Assembly (NCBI GenBank): GCA_029532415.1
Contig: JAQOTA010000022.1
Span: 186,001-250,000 of the forward strand
DNA: 64,000 nucleotides
Reading direction: 5' to 3'
From: Marasmius tenuissimus
Taxonomy: Eukaryota > Basidiomycota > Agaricomycetes > Agaricales > Marasmiaceae
Shown here: positions 10,677 through 21,649 of the stretch, one piece after another
How positions within the stretch are numbered: position 1 is the first letter of the stretch
Layout of the letters: every line of letters starts with the position of its first letter
The notes under the pieces: model-generated
Seen by the model: only the letters and a program-made list of their open reading frames with translations
What the model was told of the DNA's origin: nothing
Databases searched by the model: none
Translations under genes and position numbers: made by a program

Positions 10677-12566
10677 TTAGCTCGTTGTTGCAAATCTAGA
10701 ATGAGATTGTTGATAAAGCGGCGAAGAGAATAGAACGCGACCATCGACTTCCAGAACTATTTCCAACCCATTCACTGTCAGATTCTTGGCCTCTTCAAGA
10801 AGTCGAGCCTCGTCAAAACCACTCTCTTCACACAGCAATGCGAATGCAGTATGCCCTGGACTATTATATTCCCATGACCGAAATTGGATGGATAAAGACG
10901 CCAACGCCAACGAGTCCACTGGAGCACTGGAATGGCCCGTCGTCCTCAAGCGGCCCACTGAGGCAAATGCATGTAAGATGGATTGGAGCACTGATCCGTC
11001 TTCGGGTTGGAAGGTACCCTGTTCGATGGTTACGGAAAAGGTTTCCAAATTGCGGAGAGGCGCGTATGGAGTCGCAGGGGGCAAGGGTTTCAACAACGAT
11101 AGGAGTTCGTCCACAACTCGTTTTGACTGCGTGACGTCTGAGGTAAGAACGGAAATCTCGAATGATTCTAAAGTCGTGGCAATATCTATGAGACGATCCC
11201 AAAGCGTCCGAGCCTCATCAACGACGCAGATAAAGTCAACTCGAAAGCATATCATGCGCAAGGCACAATTACTCCGTTCAACGAAGTACAGAAATGCTTC
11301 GATCATATCGCGCCCATAGACCGAAGAGTCATGGACAATGCTGATCAGGGATGGCGCAATGAGATGGTTTAGGACAGGGGTAGGGCTCCAGCCATCGTAT
11401 TGCAACACAAGATTCCGGAGAAATGAGAAAGTGAGGACGTCCGATTCCGCATCCACGATTGAGAGCCAGTTGACTCGGATGTTTAGGTCTTCCAAACGTG
11501 GACAAGCTTGGTGAATTTGTCGTAGGTCGGACTTTGTGAACGCCGCATGGCAAGCAAATGTTGTGACGTTGCGAAAAGGAAAGGGAGCAAGTGCGGCAAG
11601 CCAGCGTATCGTTCCGACGAAGATGTTGTTTAGGTTGGGAGCAGCAAGCAAGGCATGAACCTGTTCACGCGAGTACCGTTCTAGCGGAACAAGCGGACGG
11701 TGGCTTTCGAGGACGGCATAGCGCAAAGCTGGAAACGATGTGGCGCCTGCAAAATCCACTTGTTGAAAAAGATCTACAGTGGTATCGATACTCATGGTGC
11801 GGACAAACGCCTGTTCGAATACTTCCCTCAATGGTCGCGGCAGCTGATACTGAGAGTTCTGTTCCAAAGAGTATGATTCCAGGCGGAGATGCAAGGGCAT
11901 CGCACCGGAGCGTTTTAGTACGGTTCGAAACGCTTCCAGAGCTCGATTCTGGAATGGAACGACGTGGCTTTGAAGGAAAACCGCAAGGTCGACGCTAATT
12001 CGGGTCCACAGCATACGGTGATGGATAGCAACGTCTCGCCACTGTGCACAGACATGAGATAGTGTTTGTGGTATCATGTCTCTGAACTCCGAGATTCGGA
12101 CTGCATAGGATGGTTGTGTGGGATAATGTTCTCGAACAGGCCATGTATCGTCGTTTTCCGAAAAGCAAAGTAGAGCGAATATGTCGGCCCAGATTTCAGG
12201 AGGAACTTTTCTGATCGAAGAGAGGTAATGTCGGCGACGTTGAACGCGACGCTCTACCTCGTTTCGATGGGCTACCAGCTGTTTTCTGATCACATCGTGT
12301 CTCGAAATCAATGCGTTATAAGCCCGAAGAGTGTCGACGTCGTCTCTAAGTCGAGCTTGCTGAAGGTCATGATCATATTCGTGACCAAGAGGATCGCGAT
12401 ACGCGGAGGTAGGCAAGGATTTGTGCAGTCCTTGCATGAACGTCGCATGGCAAGTATCGCAGAGCTCCACCACGAACTCCTCTCTGGGGAATAAGGGGGT
12501 CATTGGACTAAAGATCTCAATGCGAATCGTTAGTTGTGGACTCTGAGCGCTGAGCGACACGGTCAT
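10677..12566 (-). CDS. F-box-like protein, 629 aa, single exon
   Basis: An uninterrupted frame with an N-terminal coiled segment (RNEVERRVQRRRHYLSSIRKV) leads into PPEIWADIFALLCF, the F-box core. HVCAQWRDVAIHHRMLWTRI, the usual continuation in agaricomycete F-box proteins, follows at about residues 180-200. The remaining 400 residues are leucine-rich with no named domain. The coiled segment plus the IRKVPPEIWADIF layout is the common form of this expanded family. ATG at 12564-12566. It lies about 100 bp downstream of nothing recognisable and ends about 110 bp from the 5' end of the neighbouring F-box gene, with the same orientation. Confidence 0.8.
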   Translation of the reverse strand: MTVSLSAQSPQLTIRIEIFSPMTPLFPREEFVVELCDTCHATFMQGLHKSLPTSAYRDPLGHEYDHDLQQARLRDDVDTLRAYNALISRHDVIRKQLVAHRNEVERRVQRRRHYLSSIRKVPPEIWADIFALLCFSENDDTWPVREHYPTQPSYAVRISEFRDMIPQTLSHVCAQWRDVAIHHRMLWTRISVDLAVFLQSHVVPFQNRALEAFRTVLKRSGAMPLHLRLESYSLEQNSQYQLPRPLREVFEQAFVRTMSIDTTVDLFQQVDFAGATSFPALRYAVLESHRPLVPLERYSREQVHALLAAPNLNNIFVGTIRWLAALAPFPFRNVTTFACHAAFTKSDLRQIHQACPRLEDLNIRVNWLSIVDAESDVLTFSFLRNLVLQYDGWSPTPVLNHLIAPSLISIVHDSSVYGRDMIEAFLYFVERSNCALRMICFRVDFICVVDEARTLWDRLIDIATTLESFEISVLTSDVTQSKRVVDELLSLLKPLPPATPYAPLRNLETFSVTIEQGTFQPEDGSVLQSILHAFASVGRLRTTGHSSAPVDSLALASLSIQFRSWEYNSPGHTAFALLCEESGFDEARLLEEAKNLTVNGLEIVLEVDGRVLFSSPLYQQSHSRFATTS

Positions 12567-13098
12567 ACCTGAGTAGTCGTAAGAGTACGGAACGGTACCG
12601 AGCTGATCAAGGGACGCCTAGCGTTCGTTGAACCTAAGACGGTAGGTATGAGCTAGAGCGTCAGGCTTCCTTTGGGATTTGGTAGAAACGAGAGAATATG
12701 GAACAGCGGGGGACTTTATACCGAAATTTTTGGACAAAAGTAGACCATTGAGAAGAGTTGCCTATTGGTTGGAATTAGTTCGTAAAAGTGATGATATTTT
12801 CTCACCACGCTGCGTAGCAAATGGCTTCCCTTGCTCATATTGCCTTGCAAGATTTCGTCACAACGAATTCGTGGTCTTATCCATTTCTGTTCCCTATGAA
12901 AACGGCGGGCGTCATGTTGAGTTTCAAGAGCCACAAGTTGTGACTAATGTGACGACCGTACCTGTAGATGTCGGCCGGGACTGCGCCGGTAAGCCGTAAA
13001 TCTGAAATCTACCCGTGTTATGACAATCAGGTGACCTACATTTCTCCGTTCTCTTTCACCGTCTGCAGCATTCAAGACCTCTACCATTTACTGGCGCT
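12567..13098. other. Intergenic interval between the F-box gene and the C2H2 gene
   Basis: No supported gene or repeat. It should hold the divergent promoters of the two flanking genes. No convincing TATA or CCAAT motif was identified. Confidence 0.4.
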
Positions 13099-14092
13099 AT
13101 GTCCACCACGATGACCGCAACGAATGCCAGGATCGCAAAGACCAGACATCGACCGAGTACTGCTAGGAGGCAAAGATATCCATATACAGTGGTATTGTGT
13201 TTCTCCTGTGCAGGACTTTGACCCAATTTCATGATGGTTGACAGTCAATGTGCTGTGACGAATGCGGCTTCAGAGCGAATAGAACCGCCGATCTGAAGAG
13301 ACATAAATTAACGCATCTAAGTGCTACCCAGCGGAACGCAGCGTGAGTGTTCCTAAAATACGCTTTCCTCAATTCTACTGATGATAGAGCTTTGCCTGGA
13401 AGATCATACCACTGCAAATCGTGCTCATACTCTACCCTTCACTCCCACAATATGAGAACTCACGAAAAAATCCAGTAAGTGGCCGTCCATTATTGACATG
13501 AGGGTGTTTGGACTGATATATTTCAATAAGCATGGGGATGAAGGACGCTTGTTGCCAAGATTGCGAATTTAAGTCCTCAGATCGAGCATCCCTCAATCGA
13601 CATCGCCGCCGTTTTCACTCTTCCGAAGACAACGCACCTCAGCGAACGGCTTCAAATAGTTGTGCTTACGAATCGAACTCTTACTCTACATCGCGTTCTA
13701 CATCACCTGATGCCCTCTCTCCCACCGTTGAAGTATCTGCCTGCTCCTCAACTACCCGTGCTTATACGAATGCTGTGACATTCAATGGATCGGTTCGCCC
13801 ATCTACTCCGGACGGGACTGTTCATCATTCCGCTTCCGAGAATTTCATTGGCCCCCCGTCCCCAGATACGATTACTCGTTCACCAACTCCGGACGACTCC
13901 TCCCATCGAGATTTTAGCCCAAACCCAATGAGTCTTCGTGCAAACATCGAAACGGTGATCGGTTCCCGTACTTTTGAACCGCTCTCGTTGTATCCCAACG
14001 CCGACAAGGACGAGCCTCATCTACCCGGAATTCGGGAGGTGTTTCCAGCTATCAACTTCGACACCTCAATTGGCCGCTTCTTCACCGGGTGA
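13099..14092 (+). CDS. C2H2 zinc-finger protein with three fingers
   Basis: Four predicted exons (13099-13188, 13245-13342, 13388-13474, 13531-14092) give 278 aa in frame. Three C2H2 fingers are visible. Finger 1 is CDECGFRANRTADLKRHKLTH. Finger 2 is CKSCSYST followed by HSHNMRTH. Finger 3 is CQDCEFKSS followed by LNRHRRRFH. The long last exon after finger 3 is Ser/Thr/Pro-rich, with repeated SP and TP dipeptides (STPDGT, PSPDTI, SPTPDD) that could be phosphorylation sites or a disordered regulatory tail. Three closely spaced fingers at the N-terminus suggest a sequence-specific DNA-binding regulator, but the target is unknown. Exon 1 uses a weaker donor (ACA|GTGGTA) and is the least certain part. 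A start at 13248 inside exon 2 is the alternative. Confidence 0.7.
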
Positions 14093-17000
14093 TAACTATG
14101 ATTATCGAACAACTATGTTGAGCCCCTTCGCCGCGGCCACTACGTTCACTGAATTCGCATTCTTTGTGTTATTCCTTGTCCGGATTCACCATGACATAGG
14201 TTCGGTCCGTTGCCGTACTACGACACAAGCCGTTTACGCTACTACACATCACTGTAATGGTACGATACACCTCAGATACTGTCTCGGCGGACGCCGCGCA
14301 TTTGACATTCAGAATACTTTCATAAAAAATCAATAATCAAAATCATACTAAAGCCTCTGAACGCCACAGAAAAACAGCGACAATATGTATGCCACGCGCG
14401 TCGTACCCGGAGAGGTCATCATGAACAGTCATTGAGCTTCTCAAGTCAGAATTCTCTAGTCACCGTGTGAAGTGGCCACCGATATACATTCGAATCGCAA
14501 AGAAACTCTTTGTCACGGTAATGGTGTTTGTCAAAACGATGACATTGACACCACCAGATCCTTCCAGAAGGATTCATATCCACATAATTGTCTGTTCGCA
14601 CTGACTGGATTTGCTAGTCTAGTCTATCCTTCCATATCCGAGGGCAACTACGTGAGCGGTAACATGAACAACGACAAACGCAGCGGGAAAATGGTAACGC
14701 TTAAAGCCGCCGACGACTTAGGGCAATGATTCTCTTCACCTCCAAAGAGATGGCGACACACTGGGGCAGCACTATATCGCAATCTGGGCCTCCTGGTCAC
14801 TTCTTTTACCAAAATTTCTAGGAGAAGTTCTGCGGTACAGAGATAGAGCTGAAAGACCACTGCCGGTTCTCCGACCAACATCTAACATGTCCGATGATAC
14901 TGCACAAAGGCACTTGTAAATCATGGCGATCTCACACATGTAAGTTCTACGATTAACACTCCCACAATACGCCTACGTTAAACGTTGAATAGTATCTGAG
15001 TAAAACACGCCCAACGATGCAGTACTCGTGTGGAACCCATATACCAATCTATCAAGTGGAACGTTACTGTTTGAGCCCCAGAAACCATGTCATTTACGTC
15101 TTATATGTGCGCGGCTTCAGTACCGTAAATGGCTCGAAAACGGTAAGCCATGTTGCTTTTCTGGTTGTTCACCGTTGGTATTGGCTGCGTGAATTCACGC
15201 CATATACGCTGTTATTCACAAGATTGACCATGATGTTGCACAAAGACGCATACCATGCGACTTATAGGCCAAACGCACCTCCAACACGTCGGTGTCTATA
15301 GTAACTTTATCGGATTTTGACAGCAAATATTATACCACCAGATGTTGAACACTATCGAGGAACGTTCTCGGGTGTGTCCTATCATTCCTTATTCTTCAAA
15401 CCGGAATGATACATACCACAGACGACCCGTAACGGATTCCCAAAACGGGAGGAATGTTCAAAGAAGGCCCCGGTGACCACTGCGCTTTCTTGGAGCGAGA
15501 AGAACCGTGCAAACCGGGAGTCAAGGTCATTTGTGGTCGCATCTTTTGTCGGTGTACATTTTCGAGATTCTAGAGTACCGGCATTAACTATATGCAATGC
15601 TTCTCAGGTGTAACACTTCGTATGCCACGGAGTTCGCTCCGTGTCTCGTTTGCAAGCCAGCCCTTTGACTGTATCGCTTGCTCTCGATCGATCTATCCAA
15701 ATCTGTGGGCTACCGGTGTTTGCGTGATAGTAGATTCATGTCAATTCACACGCCACGGCGTTCCTCAATGGTGGCCCGAGATGCATCTAAGGGAACGTTC
15801 TCATTCACACCGAACTATTTATTTCTGTTTAGCAACGTTCGAGTGAGTTTTGTTCGCGGTGCATCGTTTACATGGGTGTTTCGGTCATATCTGCTTAACC
15901 TCTAGCTTACCAGCTGGGCGTTATTCTGTACGTTTTCTGTTCTTCAGCTTTGTTTTGTTTCACCAGCGGTATTCTAAGATGCCTGGATTAGGACGTGTGA
16001 GAAGCCTCGCTGATGGCTGCCTTGTATCCTGCACACACACCCCGATAAGTGTATATCGCGCTCGATTACAAGAACCATTACTGCTATATCACCGACCAAT
16101 GCCAGATATCTCATTACGAGAGGGTCGAGGAAATCAAGTAAGGAGGACCCACCGAAGATAAACCGTTCTGCTGTCCTTCCCTCACCTCCGTTTCTTCTGG
16201 CTCTGCAAGTTGAAGGGCGAGGACTTCGTCATTATGAAGGCTCGGAGTTGTGATCGTCAATAAAGATGCATGTGAGGAAACAGTAGATGATAGGTGGCGT
16301 GAACTGACTTGAGGCATTCTAAGCGATCGCGCTGGAGGAAGAGACTCCAACACGGAAAGGTAAGAGGCTGCTGCGGAAGATAACGATGACCTTGGAATAG
16401 TGAAACAGTCGCTATGCGAGGATAAGGTCGGGGGACGGCTCCTGCGGACGTGCGGTCCGTAAAGACTCCTCAAGCGCTCTCACTAAATCATGCTCCTCCT
16501 GAGTCGTGAGTTCGTCTAATCTCAGAGCCCGGTTCTCCGACTCTGCTCTCAACATCTATATGTTGCTAGTTTAGACTCATCGTCCGCATGCTGAATCGGA
16601 AATCTGGGTTGATGAGGCGCAAGATTCAGGAACAGTAGGCACAGGTGAGGGATGGCGTGGGAGAAAGACATAGGCATAGGTGGAGGTGGTGGTACTGGTG
16701 CAGGAGCAGTCCGGGATCTACTCAAAGATGGACTGGTATGAATAGGGACAAGCGCAACGGCTGAGATGGACAGGTGACGATGGTACGAAGACCACGAACG
16801 AGGGGATGGATGCGAATGATCTGAATAAACACAACTTGGATTTGACATGCTTTCAAGCGTAGAAATAAGGCTGGGTATGTTGATTGGCGATGCCGCAGTA
16901 TTGCCAGGTGTACTGACTCGGTCAACTCTTAGGGGTCGTATTTGTAACGAGACGCAAGCAAGAGCAAGGAACTAGTTGACTTTGCTATCCTCTCAATCCT

Positions 17001-17600
17001 CATCCTTTACCTGCTGAAAGTATGGGTCTAACTCTGACTGGGGAGGGGGGCAATTGCGGGACAAACTCTTGCTGGAGTCTTCAGTCGCGGGCCGTGCCAC
17101 GGGGGTCGCCGTCCAGTAAAACGGAGATCCTTTACCGAAAATCACCTTCGAAATTGCAACACACTGACGGCTCCTTGCGAACCATAGAATTCAGCGATCC
17201 TACTCCTCGCTGTCAAGATACCCAATCAAATTTGGAGACCTACAGCTAAAGGTATTTTTGACGCAGTTGACGAGCGATTCGTCAGTAGAATACTGAAGTC
17301 TTCTACGATCCTTGAACGGCTCAGAACTTAGACGGCATTGCTTATTTGAGGACCCCAATTTTAATGGGCGTGTTATTATATCGGAAGATCCGATCGTGGG
17401 TCTCGTACGCAAACTTCTGGTTATCAATTCGACAAAAAACGGCAGGATGTTAGGACGCTCTCTAGGAGAATACCTCTCAGGGCGACCCTTGAGACTTCGA
17501 CCGTGTGGTCCACGGGGTGATATGCATTCAGTCCCAGGAAGTGAGATCACTTTAAGACGAACGCAAACAAGGCGATACATCTTCACATGCATTGCCGTTT
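14093..17600. other. Gene-poor stretch, no supported gene
   Basis: Both strands contain only short open frames with frequent stops and no motif I recognise. A minus-strand Pro/Ser-rich frame at 16549-16848 and a nearby LALQLAEPEE-like piece at about 16210 could be decayed coding sequence, but no splice-consistent gene model was found. Nothing here is called. Confidence 0.4.
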
Positions 17601-17634
17601 CTGTAGGAGAGCCGTCTCTGTCACCTTGACCGCC

Positions 17635-18308
17635 ATGACTACCCACGACACCAATATCTCTGAATCAAACGTCCCATCCTCTCCAAACGCCTTTCCGGTC
17701 TCTATTGGGTCTTGGGAAACGTCAAACAGTACGCCTTTTGATCGGGACCCTGCTGCGGAAGCTGGAAGAGAAGAAGACCGCAACACAGGGCGAGAAGAAG
17801 GTATTTCCCTAGCTTGCGTAGCCAAAGAACACACATCTTACGTCGGCTTATTCGACAGCGACCCTCAAGCGTATATCTCCATACCCGAATTATCTGCTGA
17901 GCAACCAATATTTGAGTAGCGTGGCAATGGCGAGTCTTAACGATTCGTTTTACGCCGTTACCAAAAGATAACGTTGCACCTAGGGTAACAGCGATCCGAG
18001 ACAAGATGACCGGCTCTTCAAGATTATGATGGAGATAGAGACCGTAAGTTCGACGTCACTGGCCCGTTATCGTTCTAAGGCTGGTCGACCATTCAGATTC
18101 GCAGCCAGATAATGGAGGTAATGTTGATGTTGGAGCGAATCCAAGAAAACCAAGAGCGTCAACAGGTATGAGCATGACTACCGCCTCTCTTTCCAGAACG
18201 TTGCAGCTGACCTCTCATCAGATCCAGCTTGAGCGGACCACGTCCAGGAATTGCTCTCCATTCAATACCCACCCAAGGACGGTCCGTCGGGTCGAATTTA
18301 ACCAGTGA
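17635..18308 (+). CDS. Hypothetical protein with short coiled-coil exons
   Basis: A first open stretch from ATG 17635 is hydrophilic (SGSWETSNST-like, then EAGREEDRNTGREEG). Downstream small exons fit well: one ending at 18043 (RLFKIMMEIET, GTAAGT donor), 18097-18165 (23 codons, IRSQIMEVMLMLERIQENQERQQ in content, heptad-like) and 18222-18308 ending in TGA. The last three join in one frame. The link from the first stretch to them is inferred. I do not recognise a family. The Leu/Ile/Met heptads suggest a short coiled coil. Confidence 0.42.
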
Positions 18309-18480
18309 AATAGAATGTTGACGAACGTAGAGTTGTGGACGGGCTACGTCTATTGATGAGCATCGGTCCCAACTAGCGCTAGAAACGGAGTATTGCGGCA
18401 GTCCATTTGCACCTTTCGCAGCCAGTGCTTTTTATCGTGAAGTACAAAGCCCCTCCCCATTTTGTACTGGATTCGACGTT

Positions 18481-18962
18481 TTGAATAATGGAAATGGGAG
18501 GGCTCAACAACGGACCAAGTCTGGAGATCTACCAGGACCATTCGATTCGGATTATGCGCTCATTAACAATGGGGCTCCAAATGGACAAGTTTCTCTGAAG
18601 CGGTTCGAAACTGTGAGCGACTTGAAAACACTAATGTTGAGAGCATTGACTGATCCCATGTTATGCAGCAAAAAGACATCGAGATGAGCACGTTTCCTGA
18701 CCAGTGTATGTTGTTCGACAGTTTTGGATTACAAACCGTCGAGGGGCACATCTGCGACCTATTCCACGACCTGGATGGCGAAGTCGCTGCAGCGGAATCA
18801 TGTAACGGTGAGGAACTTAAAGGTAGCTGCTTGGATTTTGCTCTTGTCAAAAGCGTATTGACTGTAACCCAGACAGAGTACGACGTGATGCCGCACCGTT
18901 CGAATTTTAATCAAAAGGCCGAGTCATATCCTGCGGCTTCCTTTAACGCCCAATTGCGATGA
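18481..18962 (+). CDS. Hypothetical protein, two exons seen, 5' end unresolved
   Basis: Exon 18481-18612 (INNGAPNGQVSLKRFET at its end) joins through a 56-nt intron (GTGAGC...GCAG) to exon 18669-18962 (DQCMLFDSFGLQTVEGHICDL inside), staying in phase and ending in TGA. The first stretch has no in-frame ATG, so an upstream exon or a truncation is likely. No family recognised. Confidence 0.42.
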
Positions 18963-19837
18963 ATATATTTTCGATTAGTAATATCTCTGGCGGAACGACG
19001 GATCCGGACATTGAATTGAATTACATAACATACCTAGGCCCTGAGGCCTGACTTGGAGGCCTATTGGCCATCAACTCAATCATCGTCGCTGAAGTAGTAC
19101 TGAGACGAAGACTGTAATCTTGTTCTCGCTGTGTCTCTTTCGTTGGCATTGGTGCTAGTCTCTAAACAAGCTTCATAATCTTTTGTAATCAACCAACGAA
19201 TACGTTCGCAAGGTCTAGAGTACGTTTTCTCTTTTAACCATCTGCGGCAACGGCAGCTCTGATGGAATGGCGAAAACCGAACACGAATCTTCGATTTTTC
19301 GATCCCAGACCGATGCAGATGGACGAAGAAATACTCTATGAAGTTGGTAGGTGGTAGTGTTCCCATTTGGCAAATTCACAGAGACTGGTAACCCCGTCAG
19401 AGAAAGTACTAAGATAGACTAAGATAGTATACTGTATTGCTCGCTACGTACCGTCCTCGGAAACCCAATAGACTGATATATCTTCAAAATACTGGACGGA
19501 GCAAACAAGAGTAGAGACGCGATATGAGTCACAAACCTGAGACGACAGGTCTCCTTGTGCGAGTAGAGCTGAAGCGAAGCTCAAATTAGCGTAGATGTGG
19601 CGAGTTCGAGCCTCGAGGTGATGGGGGGAAACAAGGTAAGGGTGAGAGTCTGGGCCGCAAATCAGTTCCGTCGGATCACTTGTTTGGTTTTGTGTACGAT
19701 GTAAGTCCCGACGGGTGAATGATCACATACGAGGGACCTTGACAAGCAAGGTGATTCTATGTTCATCCCGAATCCGATCGCGTTCGGTCCAAGTCAGCGT
19801 CAGTCAACCATATTGTGTGCTTTCGTTACAGGAAGAA

Positions 19838-21649
19838 ATGGTGAGCTCAATCTTCAATAACCCGACATCTATGGATTTAAGCCTTTTTGCTAACGATTTG
19901 AAGACGCAAGACCAGCATATCAAGTACGAAGATGTCACGACATTGGCTAGACCTTCCTGGATGTCATCCCTTGACGAGCATCTGCGCACCAACGGAGTTT
20001 TGTCACTCAATCCAAGCATGCGTTTCGAAATTCAAGATTTTGTCAATTCTGCCGCGAAAAGATTGACGACATACCGAGATGTTGTGCGTAGAGTTGAAGT
20101 GCAGAGGAACTCTTTAGAGAGTGACGTAGCGAAAGTTCTATCGCTATTCGCCCCCGTTCGTCGTCTCCCGGACGAAATACTGCGAGAGATTTTCTTCTAC
20201 GCTATCATTCAGTCGAATACGTTCGGTGTTGGGGGTTATCGGAAATCCGGCTCTTGCGACATAGCATCTGTCTGTCAACGATGGAGAAATATCGCCATAC
20301 AGGAGCCGGGCCTTTGGTCATCATTTAGCGTTGACATATCATCGCCTGAAACCCTTGCGCCGACGAAGCTCTTTATTGAGCGTTCGAAAACTCGTCCTCT
20401 CCATGTGTATATCAGCGATAGGCGTCCCGACACAAGCACAGCTATTGACATCATGAAGCTCTTCTACGACAACCGCGAACGCGTCTCCTCCGTTACTACC
20501 CACAGCCTTTCCATTAGTCTCTCGCAATTCCCAAACCTCACCACAGCGCAGACTACCTTGGATGGTGCCAAGGAGCTGGACGAGTCGCCCTTATTGACGT
20601 ACTTGCGGTTAATCTACGTAGGAGAAGGAGCACAAACGCAGGATAACGGACACATATCGCAGGTTGGCATACCTTTCCCCCAGCTCAGACACTTGGTCGT
20701 GGAGCACGGAGAATTCTGGAGTGTCGCTGCAACAATCGAAGGACTGCAACAATGTACACAGCTCGAAAGTTTGATCTACACCGACTCCGCCCAATTTTAC
20801 GACGCTGAATATCAGACTTTGCCTCACAGTTTCGACGACTCCAATATGCCTTGCATCGAATTACCAATATCGTTCTTTCAAATTTGTTTCGGCCGCGAAG
20901 CATTGAGCGTATTTGCGATTCTAGATGATCTTCTGTCGAAGATCTCACTTCGTCAAGCGACAGAGGTCAAGATTGAATGCAGATCACCCATCTCGCCGCG
21001 CGACGTCGATTATCTCGTAGAAAAAGACACAGCGTGGCCAGGCAATCTACTTTTATCACGGCTCGACAGGGAGAAGCTGACCAAGTTGACGTTGACCAAC
21101 CTCCCGTTACATTCGCGAGTGGTCTTGTCGCTTCTACGTCAGTTAGTTGCACTGGAAGCCCTTACCATCCAGGACCTCACAATCGGGTTGTGTTGCGTTT
21201 CAGACTCCCTTTCGCCACGTATCGTTCGGAAGGAATGGCCTGACGATATGGACGAATGGCCGCTTTATGACATCCCACCATATGCTGATCTGTGCGCGTG
21301 CGGGAAGCCCGAGTCGCATAACAAAAGTTCTATCATTACCGGAGAATTTCTAAAAGAATTTGTCGTTATTCATTCCGGAGACGTCTACGGTTGGCGAAGA
21401 TGGGGATTCCTTCCACGGCTGAAAGAACTTCGTCTACTGGTTCAACACTTTGTCGCTGGGAAAGAATTTCTGGCTGCAGTTCAGTCTCGGTTTCCGATCG
21501 GAAAAGAAATGCCCCGAGGGGTCCAGCGGTTGTCTACGGCTGTGTTGCGCATCGGATCTCCCGTCGAAAGTGACCTAGTGGCGGAGCTTCTTGACCTGGA
21601 GCGTAGAGGTCTCAAGATGATATATTCTGATACGAGTAGGTCATACTAG
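19838..21649 (+). CDS. F-box-like protein
   Basis: The open frame runs from 19715. I take the ATG at 19838, because the upstream part looks like an untranslated or intronic stretch ending in a TTACAG acceptor. The protein has a coiled lead (YRDVVRRVEVQRNSLES), then FAPVRRLPDEILREIFFYAI (F-box), then ASVCQRWRNIAIQEPGLWSSF, the characteristic follow-on of agaricomycete F-box proteins. About 430 leucine-rich residues follow, with a short Cys/His patch (CACGKPESH). Predicted SCF adaptor role by family. Confidence 0.78.
   Translation: MVSSIFNNPTSMDLSLFANDLKTQDQHIKYEDVTTLARPSWMSSLDEHLRTNGVLSLNPSMRFEIQDFVNSAAKRLTTYRDVVRRVEVQRNSLESDVAKVLSLFAPVRRLPDEILREIFFYAIIQSNTFGVGGYRKSGSCDIASVCQRWRNIAIQEPGLWSSFSVDISSPETLAPTKLFIERSKTRPLHVYISDRRPDTSTAIDIMKLFYDNRERVSSVTTHSLSISLSQFPNLTTAQTTLDGAKELDESPLLTYLRLIYVGEGAQTQDNGHISQVGIPFPQLRHLVVEHGEFWSVAATIEGLQQCTQLESLIYTDSAQFYDAEYQTLPHSFDDSNMPCIELPISFFQICFGREALSVFAILDDLLSKISLRQATEVKIECRSPISPRDVDYLVEKDTAWPGNLLLSRLDREKLTKLTLTNLPLHSRVVLSLLRQLVALEALTIQDLTIGLCCVSDSLSPRIVRKEWPDDMDEWPLYDIPPYADLCACGKPESHNKSSIITGEFLKEFVVIHSGDVYGWRRWGFLPRLKELRLLVQHFVAGKEFLAAVQSRFPIGKEMPRGVQRLSTAVLRIGSPVESDLVAELLDLERRGLKMIYSDTSRSY

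Noticed and set aside
16114..16925. Pro/Ser-rich minus-strand frames as a gene
   Set aside because: Low complexity, competing frames, and no splice-consistent model or motif. Could be decayed coding sequence at best.
19550..19640. Possible tRNA or tRNA-derived SINE because of GAGTTCGAGCCTC, which resembles a B-box
   Set aside because: No matching A-box, no cloverleaf pairing and no anticodon arm could be drawn.
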